Positions 1-9,101 of a DNA stretch of 64,000 nucleotides are shown here, piece after piece. Source of the DNA: WS-9 sp036274595. GTDB lineage: Bacteria > Eisenbacteria > RBG-16-71-46 > SZUA-252. How positions within the stretch are numbered: the first letter of the stretch is position 1; each line of letters opens with the position of its first letter. The translations under genes were made by a program, and so were the position numbers. Under the pieces are notes generated by a model, which saw only the letters and a program-made list of their open reading frames with translations, was not told the origin of the DNA and did no database searches. Location of the stretch: the NCBI GenBank assembly GCA_036274595.1, contig DASUFL010000087.1, forward strand, positions 72,245 through 136,244, in the 5' to 3' direction.

Positions 1-1054
1 CCCGATACCCGCCGAGGCGGAGCGTGTGCCGGGCGCCCAGATGCCTTGCTACTCCAACCCGATAGCTCCATGCATCGTCCCAGCTCTCGTCCTGGACGAT
101 ATCCCGCACCACCGGATTGCCGCCGACCTGGGTCTCCTTCTCGACGTCGATGTTCAGGGTCTCGAACGCGCCCCATCCCATCCGGACGACGTCGGCTTCG
201 GTCTCCCAGAGCGTGCCCCACGTGCGCGCGACTCCGACCGCGAGTGACGCTGGAAGGGGGAGCTTGGCGGTGGCCCCTCCATCCGGAAAGAGCGGCGCCA
301 CCGGCGCGGGGATGTTCTCGAAGACGATCGTGCCGTCGATGTCGGGCTCGATCTTCGATCGGTACGACGCGCCCGCGGACCACGCGCCTCGAGCCCATCG
401 CGCGGCGGCGTTCCATCCCACTCCGGTTCCCGTCCCTTCCATCCGTGTGAAGCCCTCCGATCCGGGGAAGCCGAGGGGCGTGAGATCGATGTTTCGCGAC
501 AGCTCTTTCACGTCGACGTGGGCGACGTCCAGACCGGCTGCGATCGAGAAGCCCGAGCCGATCGACGCGGCCACGTTCGCGTTCACGTTCATGACCGCGA
601 GGCTCGACATGCGGGAGATGAATCGTCCCTCGAATTCCGGGCCCCATTCGGTCTTGAGTCCCGAGGGAAACGTGAAGCCGGCGCCCCAGGCCCATCGCGA
701 TGAGGCGCGGTGGGTCAGGTAGAGGTAGGAAGGAAACGTCGTGTTGTCGACCTGGTCGAAGCGGTCGCCGGTCGTGCCCGACGTGAAGTGGCCGCCGTGG
801 AGGAGGATGGCGGTCGTTCCGACCATCGCCTCCTTGCCCTCGTGCGTCGCCAGCGCGGCGGGATTGAAGTAGACCGCGCTCGCATCGGAGGCGCGCGCGG
901 TCAAGGCGCCGCCGTTCGCGGTGGCCGCGACGCCCTGCTCGTACACTGCGAAGCCCGCGCTCCGTGCTTCGCCGGGGAACGCCGCCGCGAGGGCAACGAG
1001 CGCGCAGGCGGTACGGCGGGCCCCGCCCCGGTAGTGCCGTATGGGTGAGTTCAT
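1..1054 (-). CDS. FadL/OmpP1-type outer-membrane transporter, C-terminus beyond the window
   Basis: This is an outer-membrane beta-barrel of the OMPP1/FadL/TodX family, which imports long-chain fatty acids and other hydrophobic compounds. Reading the minus strand from the ATG at 1054 gives 351 residues with no stop before the left edge. After an N-terminal signal peptide the mature protein opens with AGFAVYEQGVAATANGGA, the typical FadL amino-terminal plug segment, followed by ASDASAVYFNPAAL (the family's 'NPA' motif). Alternating hydrophobic strands with many Gly, Trp and Tyr follow, for example WAWGAGFTFPSGL and GAWSAGASYRSKIEPDI. It diverges from the ATP-grasp gene, sharing the region 1055-1206. 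The usual family length is 400-450 residues, so perhaps 50-100 residues are missing. The family call is firm; the substrate is not known. Confidence 0.88.
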   Translation of the reverse strand, partial: MNSPIRHYRGGARRTACALVALAAAFPGEARSAGFAVYEQGVAATANGGALTARASDASAVYFNPAALATHEGKEAMVGTTAILLHGGHFTSGTTGDRFDQVDNTTFPSYLYLTHRASSRWAWGAGFTFPSGLKTEWGPEFEGRFISRMSSLAVMNVNANVAASIGSGFSIAAGLDVAHVDVKELSRNIDLTPLGFPGSEGFTRMEGTGTGVGWNAAARWARGAWSAGASYRSKIEPDIDGTIVFENIPAPVAPLFPDGGATAKLPLPASLAVGVARTWGTLWETEADVVRMGWGAFETLNIDVEKETQVGGNPVVRDIVQDESWDDAWSYRVGVARHLGARHTLRLGGYR

Positions 1055-1254
1055 CGGCCGCACGTACGGGAGTGTACGTAGACCGGACTGCTTCGAGAAG
1101 CCTTTCCCTGGGGCCGGTGCGCGGGTTTGCCAGCGGCGGCGGCCCGCGTTAGGCTGTTTCCGCTCTGGCCGCACCACCCCGAACTTCCTCCAACGAGGCG
1201 GCGACCCTGCCCGTTTGCATCGTCTTCGGCGACTACATCACGGCGCTCGCGGTC

Positions 1255-2370
1255 ATGCGCTCGTGCGGGCGCGCCGGCGTGCCCGTCTACAACGCGGGCA
1301 GCAACCGGACGACGATCGGACGGTCGCGGTGGTTCCGGCCGGTGCCAGGCGTGGACGTCCCGGAGAGCGCGAGCCCCGATCGTGTGGCGGACCTCCTGCG
1401 CGCGCTGCCGTTCGATCGCTCGGTGTTGTTCCCGTGCAGCGACCGCTGGGCCCTGGCGCTCGCCGCCCTGCCCTCCGATGTCGTCACCCGCCACGCGCCG
1501 GTCACCGCGTCGCTGCCCGTCGTGCAGACGCTGGTCGACAAGGAGGCCTTCGCCCACGCCGCCGCCGCCCATTGCGTGCCGGCGCCCCGGCTGCTCCAGC
1601 CGCGGCAACTATCCGACATCTCCGACAGCGACCTGCCTGACTTCTTCATCAAGCCGCGCGACTCGCAGCTGTTTTCGGATCGATTCGGCGTCAAGGCGTT
1701 CATGCTGACGGATCGCGCACGCGCCGAGGAGATGCTGGGGCAGCTCGCGGCTGAACGAATCGAGGTCGTACTTCAAGAGTTGATACCCGGCGGGGCGACC
1801 GACCACGTGTTCCTGGACGGCTACGTCGACCGGCGCGGCGCGATTCGTGCGTGTCTCGCCCGCCGCCGTCTGCGGATGTACCCGCGGCCATTCGGCAACA
1901 GCACGCTGTCCGTGACGATTCCGATGCGGGAGGCCGCGGCCGCGCGCGAGTCGCTCGAGCGGCTCTTTACAGGTATTGGGTTCGTCGGCCTCTTCGACGC
2001 CGAATTCGCGTTCGACGCGCGCGACGGCCTGTTCAAGATCGTCGAGGTGAACGCCCGCCCGTGGTGGCAGCTCGCGCTGACCGGCGGCTCAGGGCTCGAC
2101 GTCTGCGTCATGGCCTATCACGACGCGCTCGGCGAGCCGTTCACGGTGCCGTCGGAGTACCGGATCGGCCGCACGTGGGTGCATCCCGTGCCGGATCTGG
2201 GAGCGTGGTGGGATGGTGTGAAGCGCGGCGATCGCACCGGCGGGTTTCCGGTTCGCAACTGGTTCACCGGACCGAACAGCGTGTGGAGCTGGGACGATCC
2301 CTGGCCCGTCCTCGATGAGCTGGGCCGGCTCGCGCGGATTGCGTTCCGGAAGCTGCGGCGGACGTCTTGA
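1255..2370 (+). CDS. ATP-grasp carboligase-like protein
   Basis: This 371-residue protein belongs to the ATP-grasp superfamily, enzymes that form an acyl-phosphate and join it to an amine or thiol. Visible features are a Rossmann-like N-terminal domain, the ATP-grasp lid with FIKPRDSQLF and VVLQELIPG, and the metal-binding strand GLFDAEFAFD...FKIVEVNARPWW, with the Glu and Asn expected to bind Mg-ATP. It resembles the family related to biotin carboxylase and carbamoyl-phosphate synthase, but the substrate cannot be read. The start is doubtful. The given ATG at 1255 removes most of the first beta strand, because the frame upstream codes LPVCIVFGDYITALAV back to about 1207 and stays open to a stop at 1150. 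No ATG, GTG or TTG lies there; the only candidates are CTG at 1207 or 1165. Confidence 0.8.
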   Translation: MRSCGRAGVPVYNAGSNRTTIGRSRWFRPVPGVDVPESASPDRVADLLRALPFDRSVLFPCSDRWALALAALPSDVVTRHAPVTASLPVVQTLVDKEAFAHAAAAHCVPAPRLLQPRQLSDISDSDLPDFFIKPRDSQLFSDRFGVKAFMLTDRARAEEMLGQLAAERIEVVLQELIPGGATDHVFLDGYVDRRGAIRACLARRRLRMYPRPFGNSTLSVTIPMREAAAARESLERLFTGIGFVGLFDAEFAFDARDGLFKIVEVNARPWWQLALTGGSGLDVCVMAYHDALGEPFTVPSEYRIGRTWVHPVPDLGAWWDGVKRGDRTGGFPVRNWFTGPNSVWSWDDPWPVLDELGRLARIAFRKLRRTS

Positions 2371-2445
2371 GCCGGGCCGCGCCAGTGTCGTACACGCGCA
2401 GTTACGGGCCAATCGCGCCTGGAGCGCCGCCCGCCCGGGCGCGGG

Positions 2446-3144
2446 CTAGTGCGCGGGCTTGTCCGCCGCGGCGAGCTTGGCCCAGTCCTCGGGACCGACC
2501 TGCGCGACGACCTCGAATTTCTTGTCCCCCAGCGGCTTCACGATCAGCGCCTCGGCTTCCTTGAGCTGATCGCGCGCGAGGCCCGCCACGATGGGGATGA
2601 TCACGTCCTGGTGCGTGACGAGGACGAGGTTCTTTCCCTTCTCGGTGGGCGTGCTCAGGAGATCGACGCGGACCGCGCGGCTCTGGCTGCCGCGCTGGAA
2701 GAGGTCGTTCGAGACTTCATGCCGGCCGAACGCGAGCTGGGCCGTGTCGCGGCAGCGCCACATCGGGCTCGCGATGACGCGTCCGATCGGAATCTTGAGC
2801 GCCGCGATCGACTGCCCGATGGCCTTCGCCGCCTTCTCCCCCTCGGTGCTGAGGTTCCGCTGCGTCGCGCGGTCTTCGAAGTTCGTGACGTCGGCGTCGC
2901 GCTGGGACCAGTCGGTGATCGAGTGGCGGAAGACGAGGACATAGCCTCCCTCGCGAAGCCTGGCCGGGAGGTCGGCCTTCGGGCGCGGGAATAGCGTGTG
3001 CGCCCCCTTGATGCTGTCGACCACCGCCGTGTCGGGCAGGGCGCCCGCCATCTTGGTGGGGGTGACGGTTTCCGCGAGCGCGATGGCCGTCAGGAAGCAG
3101 GCGCATGCGCACGCGAAGGCCATCCACCGGATGCGTTGGGTCAA
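2446..3144 (-). CDS. secreted histidine phosphatase family protein
   Basis: This is a phosphoglycerate-mutase-like (histidine phosphatase) domain, probably exported. The catalytic RH motif is seen in GGYVLVFRHSITDW, and the second active-site His in LVLVTHQDVI; in the family the first His carries the phosphate. The N-terminus (TQRIRW-MAFACACACFLTAIALA) is a signal peptide. I chose the TTG at 3144 because it supplies the positively charged n-region. It also overlaps the TGA of the upstream membrane-protein gene (TTGA), indicating translational coupling. The ATG at 3123 is the alternative and would leave a signal peptide without basic residues. The substrate is unknown; members range from phosphosugar to lipid phosphatases. 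It is co-transcribed with the DoxX-like gene. Confidence 0.78.
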   Translation of the reverse strand: MTQRIRWMAFACACACFLTAIALAETVTPTKMAGALPDTAVVDSIKGAHTLFPRPKADLPARLREGGYVLVFRHSITDWSQRDADVTNFEDRATQRNLSTEGEKAAKAIGQSIAALKIPIGRVIASPMWRCRDTAQLAFGRHEVSNDLFQRGSQSRAVRVDLLSTPTEKGKNLVLVTHQDVIIPIVAGLARDQLKEAEALIVKPLGDKKFEVVAQVGPEDWAKLAAADKPAH

Positions 3145-3977
3145 GCGAGCCGTTCCTCGACGGCCGGGGCCACGCGTGGAGCCGGCTCGACCGCTCTCTT
3201 GCTCTTCATCTGGGTCACGAGGAGCGCGAGGGGAGCAACGTAGCTCCCGCCCCGCTCGACCCACTCCCAGAAGGGCGATCCGCTCATCGGATAGAGAAGC
3301 TCGGTTCCCACCTTCCACGCGCACACGAACAGGAGGAGCGCCGGTACGGGCGCGAAGAGAACGCCCGCCGCCAGCGCGACCTCGAACCATCCGACCGCCG
3401 AGACGGCGGCCGCCTTGTTGGCAATGCCGATCACGGCGTAGTGGTCCTGAAGCATCGCCTTGTGCATGAAGGCGCCATATCCCGCGTGGCCGAGGAGGAG
3501 GAGCGCGGTGCTCCACCGGAGCATCCAGCCTGCCTGCTCCATCGTGATTCCGCGCCGGGACGGCGTGTCGCCGGGCATGATCGGCTCGAACCACTCGCGC
3601 CAGGTGCGTCCCAGACCGCTCAGAGCCAGGAAGGTCATCGGAACGCCGTAGTTCCCGGCGCGCTCGAGGACTTCCCAGAAGCCCTGCCCCGCAAGCGGAC
3701 GCAGGAGCGCGGTGAAGGTAGCCCAGACGGACATCCAGAGGAGCATGGCGCGACAGGGGCTGAGGAGCGCGGTGATCCCCATCGTGATGTCGAAGGTGCC
3801 GACGATGGGCATGAGCCGTCGGGCCATCTCGTCCCCGAAACCGAGGGCATGGAAGAAGGGGAACCACCCCTCCTTGACCCGGATTCCAAAGGCGCCGTGG
3901 CCGATGAAGCACATGGCGAGGCCGATCCGGAGCGACCAGTGGAGGGCGCGCGAAGTCCAGGCGGGGCGGGAGGTCAT
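3141..3977 (-). CDS. DoxX-like integral membrane protein with internal duplication
   Basis: This is a 278-residue polytopic membrane protein with about eight hydrophobic segments. It consists of two similar halves. Residues near 15-125 hold LAMCFIGHGAFG, a central hydrophobic pair and FWEVLERAGNYGVPMTFL. Residues near 150-260 repeat this as LLLLGHAGYGAF and FWEWVERGGSYVAPLALL. The Gly-His-(Gly/Ala) turn in the first helix and four-helix halves resemble the DoxX/DoxD family of quinone-linked membrane proteins; that link is an inference from pattern only. The gene is first in an operon with the overlapping histidine phosphatase. A short inverted repeat at 4065-4082 lies about 90 bases upstream of the ATG. 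Confidence 0.65.
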   Translation of the reverse strand: MTSRPAWTSRALHWSLRIGLAMCFIGHGAFGIRVKEGWFPFFHALGFGDEMARRLMPIVGTFDITMGITALLSPCRAMLLWMSVWATFTALLRPLAGQGFWEVLERAGNYGVPMTFLALSGLGRTWREWFEPIMPGDTPSRRGITMEQAGWMLRWSTALLLLGHAGYGAFMHKAMLQDHYAVIGIANKAAAVSAVGWFEVALAAGVLFAPVPALLLFVCAWKVGTELLYPMSGSPFWEWVERGGSYVAPLALLVTQMKSKRAVEPAPRVAPAVEERLA

Positions 3978-4426
3978 GGATGCCGAGGTCGGGTCGATGG
4001 CTGGCTCGTGGTTCCGGCGTTCGGGGGCGCCTCCATGCGAGGTGCTCGACTCCCCAATTTAGCAGAAATTCACTGTAATTTCAAGGGTTTGGGCAGGTGG
4101 GAACGGGTGGAACGTGAAGCAGAGGGGGGACCTTGGCTCCAAACCGCGTGGTGGCGGCGGTGCCCGTCCCGGCAGTGACTGAACGCCGCACGAAACGGAC
4201 TATCCGTCTCCCCAGCCGGATCCGCCGCCCCACGCTCCATGTGGCGTGCTCGCCGTACTCCAGTGGCTCGCTCGTGTCCGGAGGGACATCAGGCGGTCGG
4301 CTCGCCGAAATCCCCACAGCGTTTCGGCGGGCCCCCCACCCGTTCATGGTGGTAAACGACGGGGCGAGGGTCGAACGCACAGCAAATCTGTGGATGGAAT
4401 CGGGAGAGCGCGGGAAAAACTGGGCG
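3978..4426. other. gene-free 449-base stretch
   Basis: No convincing gene is seen here. Open frames on both strands run through it, but their sequence has the Arg/Pro/Ser-rich look of shadow frames and they continue into the kinase gene. The kinase stop lies at 4427 and the membrane-protein start at 3977, both on the minus strand, so the stretch holds the kinase 3' end and the promoter of the next gene. A short AT-rich segment around 4051-4085 stands out in the otherwise GC-rich DNA. Confidence 0.6.
4065..4082. repeat. short AT-rich inverted repeat
   Basis: GAAATT and AATTTC flank a six-base spacer (CACTGT). The element sits about 90 bases upstream of the membrane-protein gene starting at 3977 and could be an operator; it lacks the G+C stem expected of a terminator. 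The function is inferred only from position. Confidence 0.3.
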
Positions 4427-6145
4427 TCAGTCGCCCTGGCTCTCCGGGTTCGCGAGGCGCGTCTGCCAGACCCACAGGTCCTTGGATCGCGCGGGATCTT
4501 CGGAGACCTTGGCCAGCACCTCGGAAAGCCGTGGCGCCTTCGCTGTTTCGACCTGCGACGGCTCCGTGCCTCCGATCCCTCGCAGCGTGTGCAGCACCTC
4601 CTGGCCCAGCTCGACCGGGGCGCCGGGACGGGCGCGAGGCACGGCCGCGAGCTCGTGCTCGAGCGCCGCAAGCGGCGTGCGCGAAGCGACGACGAAGAGC
4701 TCCTCGCTTCCGCCGGCGCTCGTGACCTGCCAGCTCTCGGGCACTCCTTGCCGCGATCCGGGGAGGCGGTTGCTCTGCTTGGCTGGTAAGGGATTGGCCG
4801 CATCCAGACCGGGAAGCGGGAAGAGCACGAAGACGCTCCCTTTCTCGTCCTGATTGAATACATAGACGTTCATCGCGTCGTCACCGGTGAGCTCGAGGTA
4901 GAGCTTGTCCCCGGGCTCCACGCGCGCACCGGGCAGGAGCTGCTCCGACGTTCCATCCCGCTCGCGGTAGAGCTTGGCGTTCGCCGCGAGCGCCGTGTGC
5001 ACCACGACCGGAGGGGTTGGATGTGGCGGGGTCGGCGGCCAGGCGATGTAGGTCACGAAGAGCACGGCCAGCGCGGCCGCCGCGAGGAGCGGCCAGCGCC
5101 ACTTCGGCGGCTTCCGCGCTTCACCGCCATGGTCGTTGTGGTCGCCAATCCTGAGAAGCTCACGCTCCATCTCTCCCACGCTCCCGTAGCGGTGGGCCGG
5201 GTCGGCCTCGAGCGCGCGCTCCACGACGTTCACGAAATCGCCTGGAAGGTCGGGCCTCGCGTCCCGGAGCGGCTTCCGGGTCCCCGTCCGGTGATGCTCC
5301 TGGAGCTCGCGAAACGTGGATGCGTCGACGGGATAGCGGCGGGTGACGAGTCGGTAGAGAAGAACTCCGAGGGAGTAGATGTCCGATGAGGGCGTCGCTT
5401 TGCCACCGGCGAGAACCTCCGGCGCTACAGCGAGCGGCGTGCCGTAGACCGACTCCCCGCCTTCCCGCGCTCCCAGCTCGCCGGGAAGGAAGGCGGCAGC
5501 GGCGCCGAAGTCCATGAGCACGATGCGGCCGCTCCCCTCCTCGCGCATGACGTTCTGGGTCTTCACGTCGCGGTGCACGAGGCCCTTCTTGTGGATCGCG
5601 GAGAGCGCCTGGCAGAGCGCCACGCCGATGGTCGCCGCTTCGCGGTCGCTTCTCTGGCCGGCGATGGTGATGATCTGCTCGAGCGTTTGGCCGCGTATGA
5701 GGTCGGTCCAGAGCCCGGGGCGTCCCTGGTGGACATCGGCGCCGTGCACCGTGACGACGTGCTGGGAACGAACCTGGGCGAGCATTCTGGCTTCGCCGAT
5801 GAATTGATCGGCGGCCCGCTTCGATCCAGCGCGGCTCGACGAGAGGAGCTTGAGCGCGACATCGCAACGCAGGCGCGTGTCGAGCGCGCGGTACACCTCG
5901 CCGAAGGCGCCGTCGCCGATCTTCTCCCGAACTTCCAGGTGCCCCCATGTGAACGGGAGCGGAATGCTGGAGGGAGGATCGACGTGGGCCGCCACGACCG
6001 ATTCCAGGACTCGGAGCGCCTCGATGCTATCGCTGCTGTCCGGGTCGGCTTCGAGCGCGTGGTCCCAATCGACCGGATCGCCGTCCGCAATCGTCTGGGC
6101 GAGCTTCAAGAGGCGCTCGTGCCGGTCGTCGTCTTCGGGAGTCAC
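4427..6145 (-). CDS. membrane-anchored Ser/Thr protein kinase with C-terminal sensor-like domain
   Basis: This is a 572-residue Hanks-type kinase that phosphorylates Ser/Thr on unknown targets. The catalytic domain spans about residues 70-335: Gly-rich loop GDGAFGEV (77-84), ATP-binding Lys99, catalytic HRDVKTQN (191-198), DFG (212-214) and the APE-like APEV. A single transmembrane helix (about 351-369, PLLAAAALAVLFVTYIAW) is followed by a Pro-rich linker. The external domain of about 170 residues resembles DUF4384 (LYRERDGTSEQLLPGARVEP, MNVYVFNQDEKG), which often accompanies bacterial kinases. A short acidic region precedes the kinase. All catalytic residues are present, so it should be active. 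It stands alone, with a 136-base leader to the histidine kinase gene. Confidence 0.92.
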   Translation of the reverse strand: MTPEDDDRHERLLKLAQTIADGDPVDWDHALEADPDSSDSIEALRVLESVVAAHVDPPSSIPLPFTWGHLEVREKIGDGAFGEVYRALDTRLRCDVALKLLSSSRAGSKRAADQFIGEARMLAQVRSQHVVTVHGADVHQGRPGLWTDLIRGQTLEQIITIAGQRSDREAATIGVALCQALSAIHKKGLVHRDVKTQNVMREEGSGRIVLMDFGAAAAFLPGELGAREGGESVYGTPLAVAPEVLAGGKATPSSDIYSLGVLLYRLVTRRYPVDASTFRELQEHHRTGTRKPLRDARPDLPGDFVNVVERALEADPAHRYGSVGEMERELLRIGDHNDHGGEARKPPKWRWPLLAAAALAVLFVTYIAWPPTPPHPTPPVVVHTALAANAKLYRERDGTSEQLLPGARVEPGDKLYLELTGDDAMNVYVFNQDEKGSVFVLFPLPGLDAANPLPAKQSNRLPGSRQGVPESWQVTSAGGSEELFVVASRTPLAALEHELAAVPRARPGAPVELGQEVLHTLRGIGGTEPSQVETAKAPRLSEVLAKVSEDPARSKDLWVWQTRLANPESQGD

Positions 6146-6167
6146 GCCCTACCTCCTTGGGTTCCCG

Positions 6168-6183
6168 CCGCACCGTGGTGCGG
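6168..6183. repeat. GC-rich palindrome upstream of the kinase gene
   Basis: CCGCACC and GGTGCGG face each other over two bases, 23-38 bases upstream of the kinase ATG at 6145. It may be an operator or a weak terminator of the sensor-kinase operon; nothing else supports either. Confidence 0.25.
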
Positions 6184-6281
6184 TGCCCTCACCGTCCATG
6201 ACTAGAACGCCGGAACCGTGTCATCTGCACAGGATAATGAAGCGGGGATCGACCCGCCAGCAGGGGGAAGAGGTGCCTCGG

Positions 6282-9101
6282 TCAGCGTTTGGGGGCCTGC
6301 GTGGGCGGAGACGACGGCACGACCGGCTGTCCATCCAGGACCTGACGGACGGTCTGGGAAAGGCTTTCCAGCGTGAACGGCTTCTGGAGGAAGGCGACCC
6401 CCTCGTCCAGCACGCCGTGCCGGACCACCGTGTCGTCCGTGAATCCCGAGACGAAGAGGATGCGGGTCTCGGGCCGGCGAGAGCCCAGCCGCTCCGCCAG
6501 CTCCCGCCCCCCCATGAGGGGCATGACGACGTCGGTGAGAAGAAGGTGGATGGGCCCCCTGTGCCGAGCTTCGACCTCGAGGGCGCGCACGCCGTTCTCC
6601 GCCTCGAGGACCGTGTATCCGTGGAATTCGAGGAGGTCCTTGCCGATCGCGCGCACACCGGCCTCGTCCTCGACGAGGAGGACGGTTTCCCCTCCCCGCG
6701 CGCGGAGGTCGGGCGCGGCCTTCGGCGTGGTGGCAACGGTGGCGGGCTCCTTGAGGGGCAGATGCACGGTGAAGGTCGAGCCCCGACCGGGCTCGCTCCG
6801 AACGCTCACGCTGCCCCCGTTCTGCCGCGCGACCCCGTACACCGTGGAGAGCCCAAGCCCGGTTCCCTTTCCCGGCCCCTTCGTCGTGAAGAAGGGTTCG
6901 AAGATCCGATCGAGCGTCTTCGCGTCCATTCCGACCCCTGTGTCCTCGACGCGCAGCACGCAATAGCGTCCGGGCTGGTCGAGGTTGAGCTCGCGCGCCT
7001 CCGTCTCGCCGACCTCGCTTGTCTCCACGCCGATCCGTAGCCGTCCGCCGTGGGGCATCGCGTCGCGCGCGTTCACCGCGAGATTCATGATGACCTGCTC
7101 GAGCTGTCCGCGGTCGCAGCGCACGTGGACCGGCGCGGTGTGGCAGGAGCAGACAATCTCCACGTCCTCTCCGATCAGTCGCCGCAGCATGCCCTCGATC
7201 TCGGCAACCACGGTGTTCACGTCGAGCACCTGGGGCGCGAGCACCTCGTTCCGGCTGAAGGTGAGGAGCTGCCGCGTGAGCATCGCGCCCCGCGCGCTCG
7301 CACCGTGGATCGACTCGGCCCGCTCGCGCTCCTTCGATCCGCTGGAGAGATCCTTCTGGAGCAGCTCGCTCTGCGTCATGATCACGGTGAGCAGATTGTT
7401 GAAGTCGTGGGCCACGCCCCCCGCGAGAACGCCGAGGGCCTCCATCTTCTGGGCCTGGCGCAGCAGCTCCTCGCTGACCCGGAGGGCCTCCTCGGAGTCG
7501 TGGAGCGCCAGCTCGGCCTTCTGCCTCTGGGTCACGTCCGTCGCGACGCCGATCACGCCCTGGATCTCCCCGCTCCCGTCCTTGAGCGGCGCGTAGCGGA
7601 CGTCGAAGTGGATGCCCGCCACCTCCACGCTCGCCTCGATCTCGTCCCCCGAGAGCGCGCGCCGCACGTGGTCGAGGATCTCCGCATGATCCTTGTAGAG
7701 CACGTACACGGATTTCCCCACCACCTCGCCCGGCTTCAGCCTGAGCGCTTCGAGCCCCTGTCCTTCGGAGACGGTGAAGATTCCCTCGCGGTCGATCGCG
7801 AAGAGGACGATCGGCGCGGACGCGATCACGGCCCGCAGGCGCTCCTCCACCCGCTCGAGAGCGCGCTGGGCGCGGCGCATCTCGGTGACGTCGCGGAAGC
7901 TCACGAGAAGGACGTCCTCCTCCTCGTGCCGGAAGCGGTTGGCGGCGACCTGCGCCGTCCGTTCCTCGCCGAAGCGCGTCTGGAGCGTGCACTCGAGCGC
8001 GATGGGGGATCCGCCCGCGAGACACGCGTCGTAGGACGCCCTCAGGCGGTCCCACTCATCCGGCGCGTGGAGATCGGCGAGCACGCGCTCCTGGATCTCG
8101 GCGGGCGAGAAGCCGAGGATCGAGCACGCCGCCGGATTGGCGAGCGTGATGCCGAACGTGCCGGGACGCACCATCAGGATACCGTCCACGTTCCGCTCGT
8201 AGAGGAGCCGGTAGCGCATCTCCGACCGGCGGAGTCCCTCGAGCCCGGTCAGGTCCTGGATCATCACCATGATCTCGTCGGCCGTTCCGTTCGGCCCGCA
8301 GATCGGAAGCGCGGTGAGATAGAGGAGACCCTCGACGTTGCTCCCGACCTTCCCGCGAAGCTCCTGATGGCTCACGACGGCATCGCGGGACGTGCGCGCG
8401 ACCGGGCATTCGGCGCAGGGCCCGCCGAGTCGCGCGCACACCGACGTGCAGCTCGATCCGATCCAGGATCCGCCGTCCTCGGGCGGGAAGAGGTCGCACA
8501 TGGCGCGGTTCGCCCAGCTGATCGTCGCGTCGCGGCCGGTTACGAAGACGAACGTGTCGGTCTGTCCGACGAACGCGGCGAACTTCTGCCGCTCCCGGTC
8601 GAGCAGGCGAAGATGGCTGTCGAGCGTCTTGAACCAGCGCTCGTCGCGCGAGCGCTGGATCTTGTGGCGGGCGATCTCGTCGTGGAAGTGCGCCTTCGCG
8701 GCGAGGATCGCCGCGATCGTCGCGATCCGGCCCTCGAGCTCGGAATCGTCTTCGTCGCCCGGCCAGGGCAGGCAGACCGCCCCGAGCGCGCGGCCGCCGG
8801 CGGCCAGCGGAAACGCGCGAAGCTCGCAGGTCTCGCCGCTCGCCGGGCGCTGCGACTTGGCTCCGGTCCGGGTGGCCTCGAGCGCCGCGTTCTTGAACGC
8901 GGAGCGGTGACGCTCGCGCGCCTCGGGCGAGCCGTGCCAGAAATCGCGAAGCGGTTGGTCCCCGTCGGCGAGGAACACCGCGGCCGCGCCCACATTGGCT
9001 TCCTCCGCGAGGAACGCCGCGCCCTCCGCGAGCGCGTCGTCGAGGCTCTCGACGCTGAGGAGGCGCGCCAGCCTTGTCGTGGAGGAGCGGTCGGTGCTCA
9101 C
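6282..9101 (-). CDS. hybrid sensor histidine kinase (GAF-PAS-PAS-PAS-HisKA-HATPase-REC)
   Basis: This 939-residue signalling protein reads a stimulus through stacked sensory domains, autophosphorylates on His and passes the phosphate to its own receiver. Order: GAF-like domain (about 1-150), PAS1 (about 165-285) with a four-Cys cluster at 218, 222, 229 and 232, PAS2 (about 290-410), PAS3 (about 415-530), HisKA with H564 in GGVAHDFNNLL, HATPase with N-box LAVNARDAM and G-boxes DTGVGMD and GKGTGLGLS, and a C-terminal receiver with LLVEDE and the phospho-acceptor Asp in LLLTDVVMP. No transmembrane helix is visible, so it is cytoplasmic. The start is GTG at 9101, because it overlaps the stop of the upstream GAF gene in GTGA. 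The in-frame extension to 9353 lies entirely within that gene. Confidence 0.92.
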   Translation of the reverse strand: MSTDRSSTTRLARLLSVESLDDALAEGAAFLAEEANVGAAAVFLADGDQPLRDFWHGSPEARERHRSAFKNAALEATRTGAKSQRPASGETCELRAFPLAAGGRALGAVCLPWPGDEDDSELEGRIATIAAILAAKAHFHDEIARHKIQRSRDERWFKTLDSHLRLLDRERQKFAAFVGQTDTFVFVTGRDATISWANRAMCDLFPPEDGGSWIGSSCTSVCARLGGPCAECPVARTSRDAVVSHQELRGKVGSNVEGLLYLTALPICGPNGTADEIMVMIQDLTGLEGLRRSEMRYRLLYERNVDGILMVRPGTFGITLANPAACSILGFSPAEIQERVLADLHAPDEWDRLRASYDACLAGGSPIALECTLQTRFGEERTAQVAANRFRHEEEDVLLVSFRDVTEMRRAQRALERVEERLRAVIASAPIVLFAIDREGIFTVSEGQGLEALRLKPGEVVGKSVYVLYKDHAEILDHVRRALSGDEIEASVEVAGIHFDVRYAPLKDGSGEIQGVIGVATDVTQRQKAELALHDSEEALRVSEELLRQAQKMEALGVLAGGVAHDFNNLLTVIMTQSELLQKDLSSGSKERERAESIHGASARGAMLTRQLLTFSRNEVLAPQVLDVNTVVAEIEGMLRRLIGEDVEIVCSCHTAPVHVRCDRGQLEQVIMNLAVNARDAMPHGGRLRIGVETSEVGETEARELNLDQPGRYCVLRVEDTGVGMDAKTLDRIFEPFFTTKGPGKGTGLGLSTVYGVARQNGGSVSVRSEPGRGSTFTVHLPLKEPATVATTPKAAPDLRARGGETVLLVEDEAGVRAIGKDLLEFHGYTVLEAENGVRALEVEARHRGPIHLLLTDVVMPLMGGRELAERLGSRRPETRILFVSGFTDDTVVRHGVLDEGVAFLQKPFTLESLSQTVRQVLDGQPVVPSSPPTQAPKR

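Noticed and set aside
4340..4400. A possible tRNA, because GGGTCGAACGC resembles a T-arm
   Set aside because: No acceptor, D or anticodon stems can be paired around it on either strand.
4081..4863. A 260-residue minus-strand frame downstream of the kinase
   Set aside because: Most of it overlaps the kinase in another frame, and its composition (Arg, Ser, Pro) is that of a shadow.
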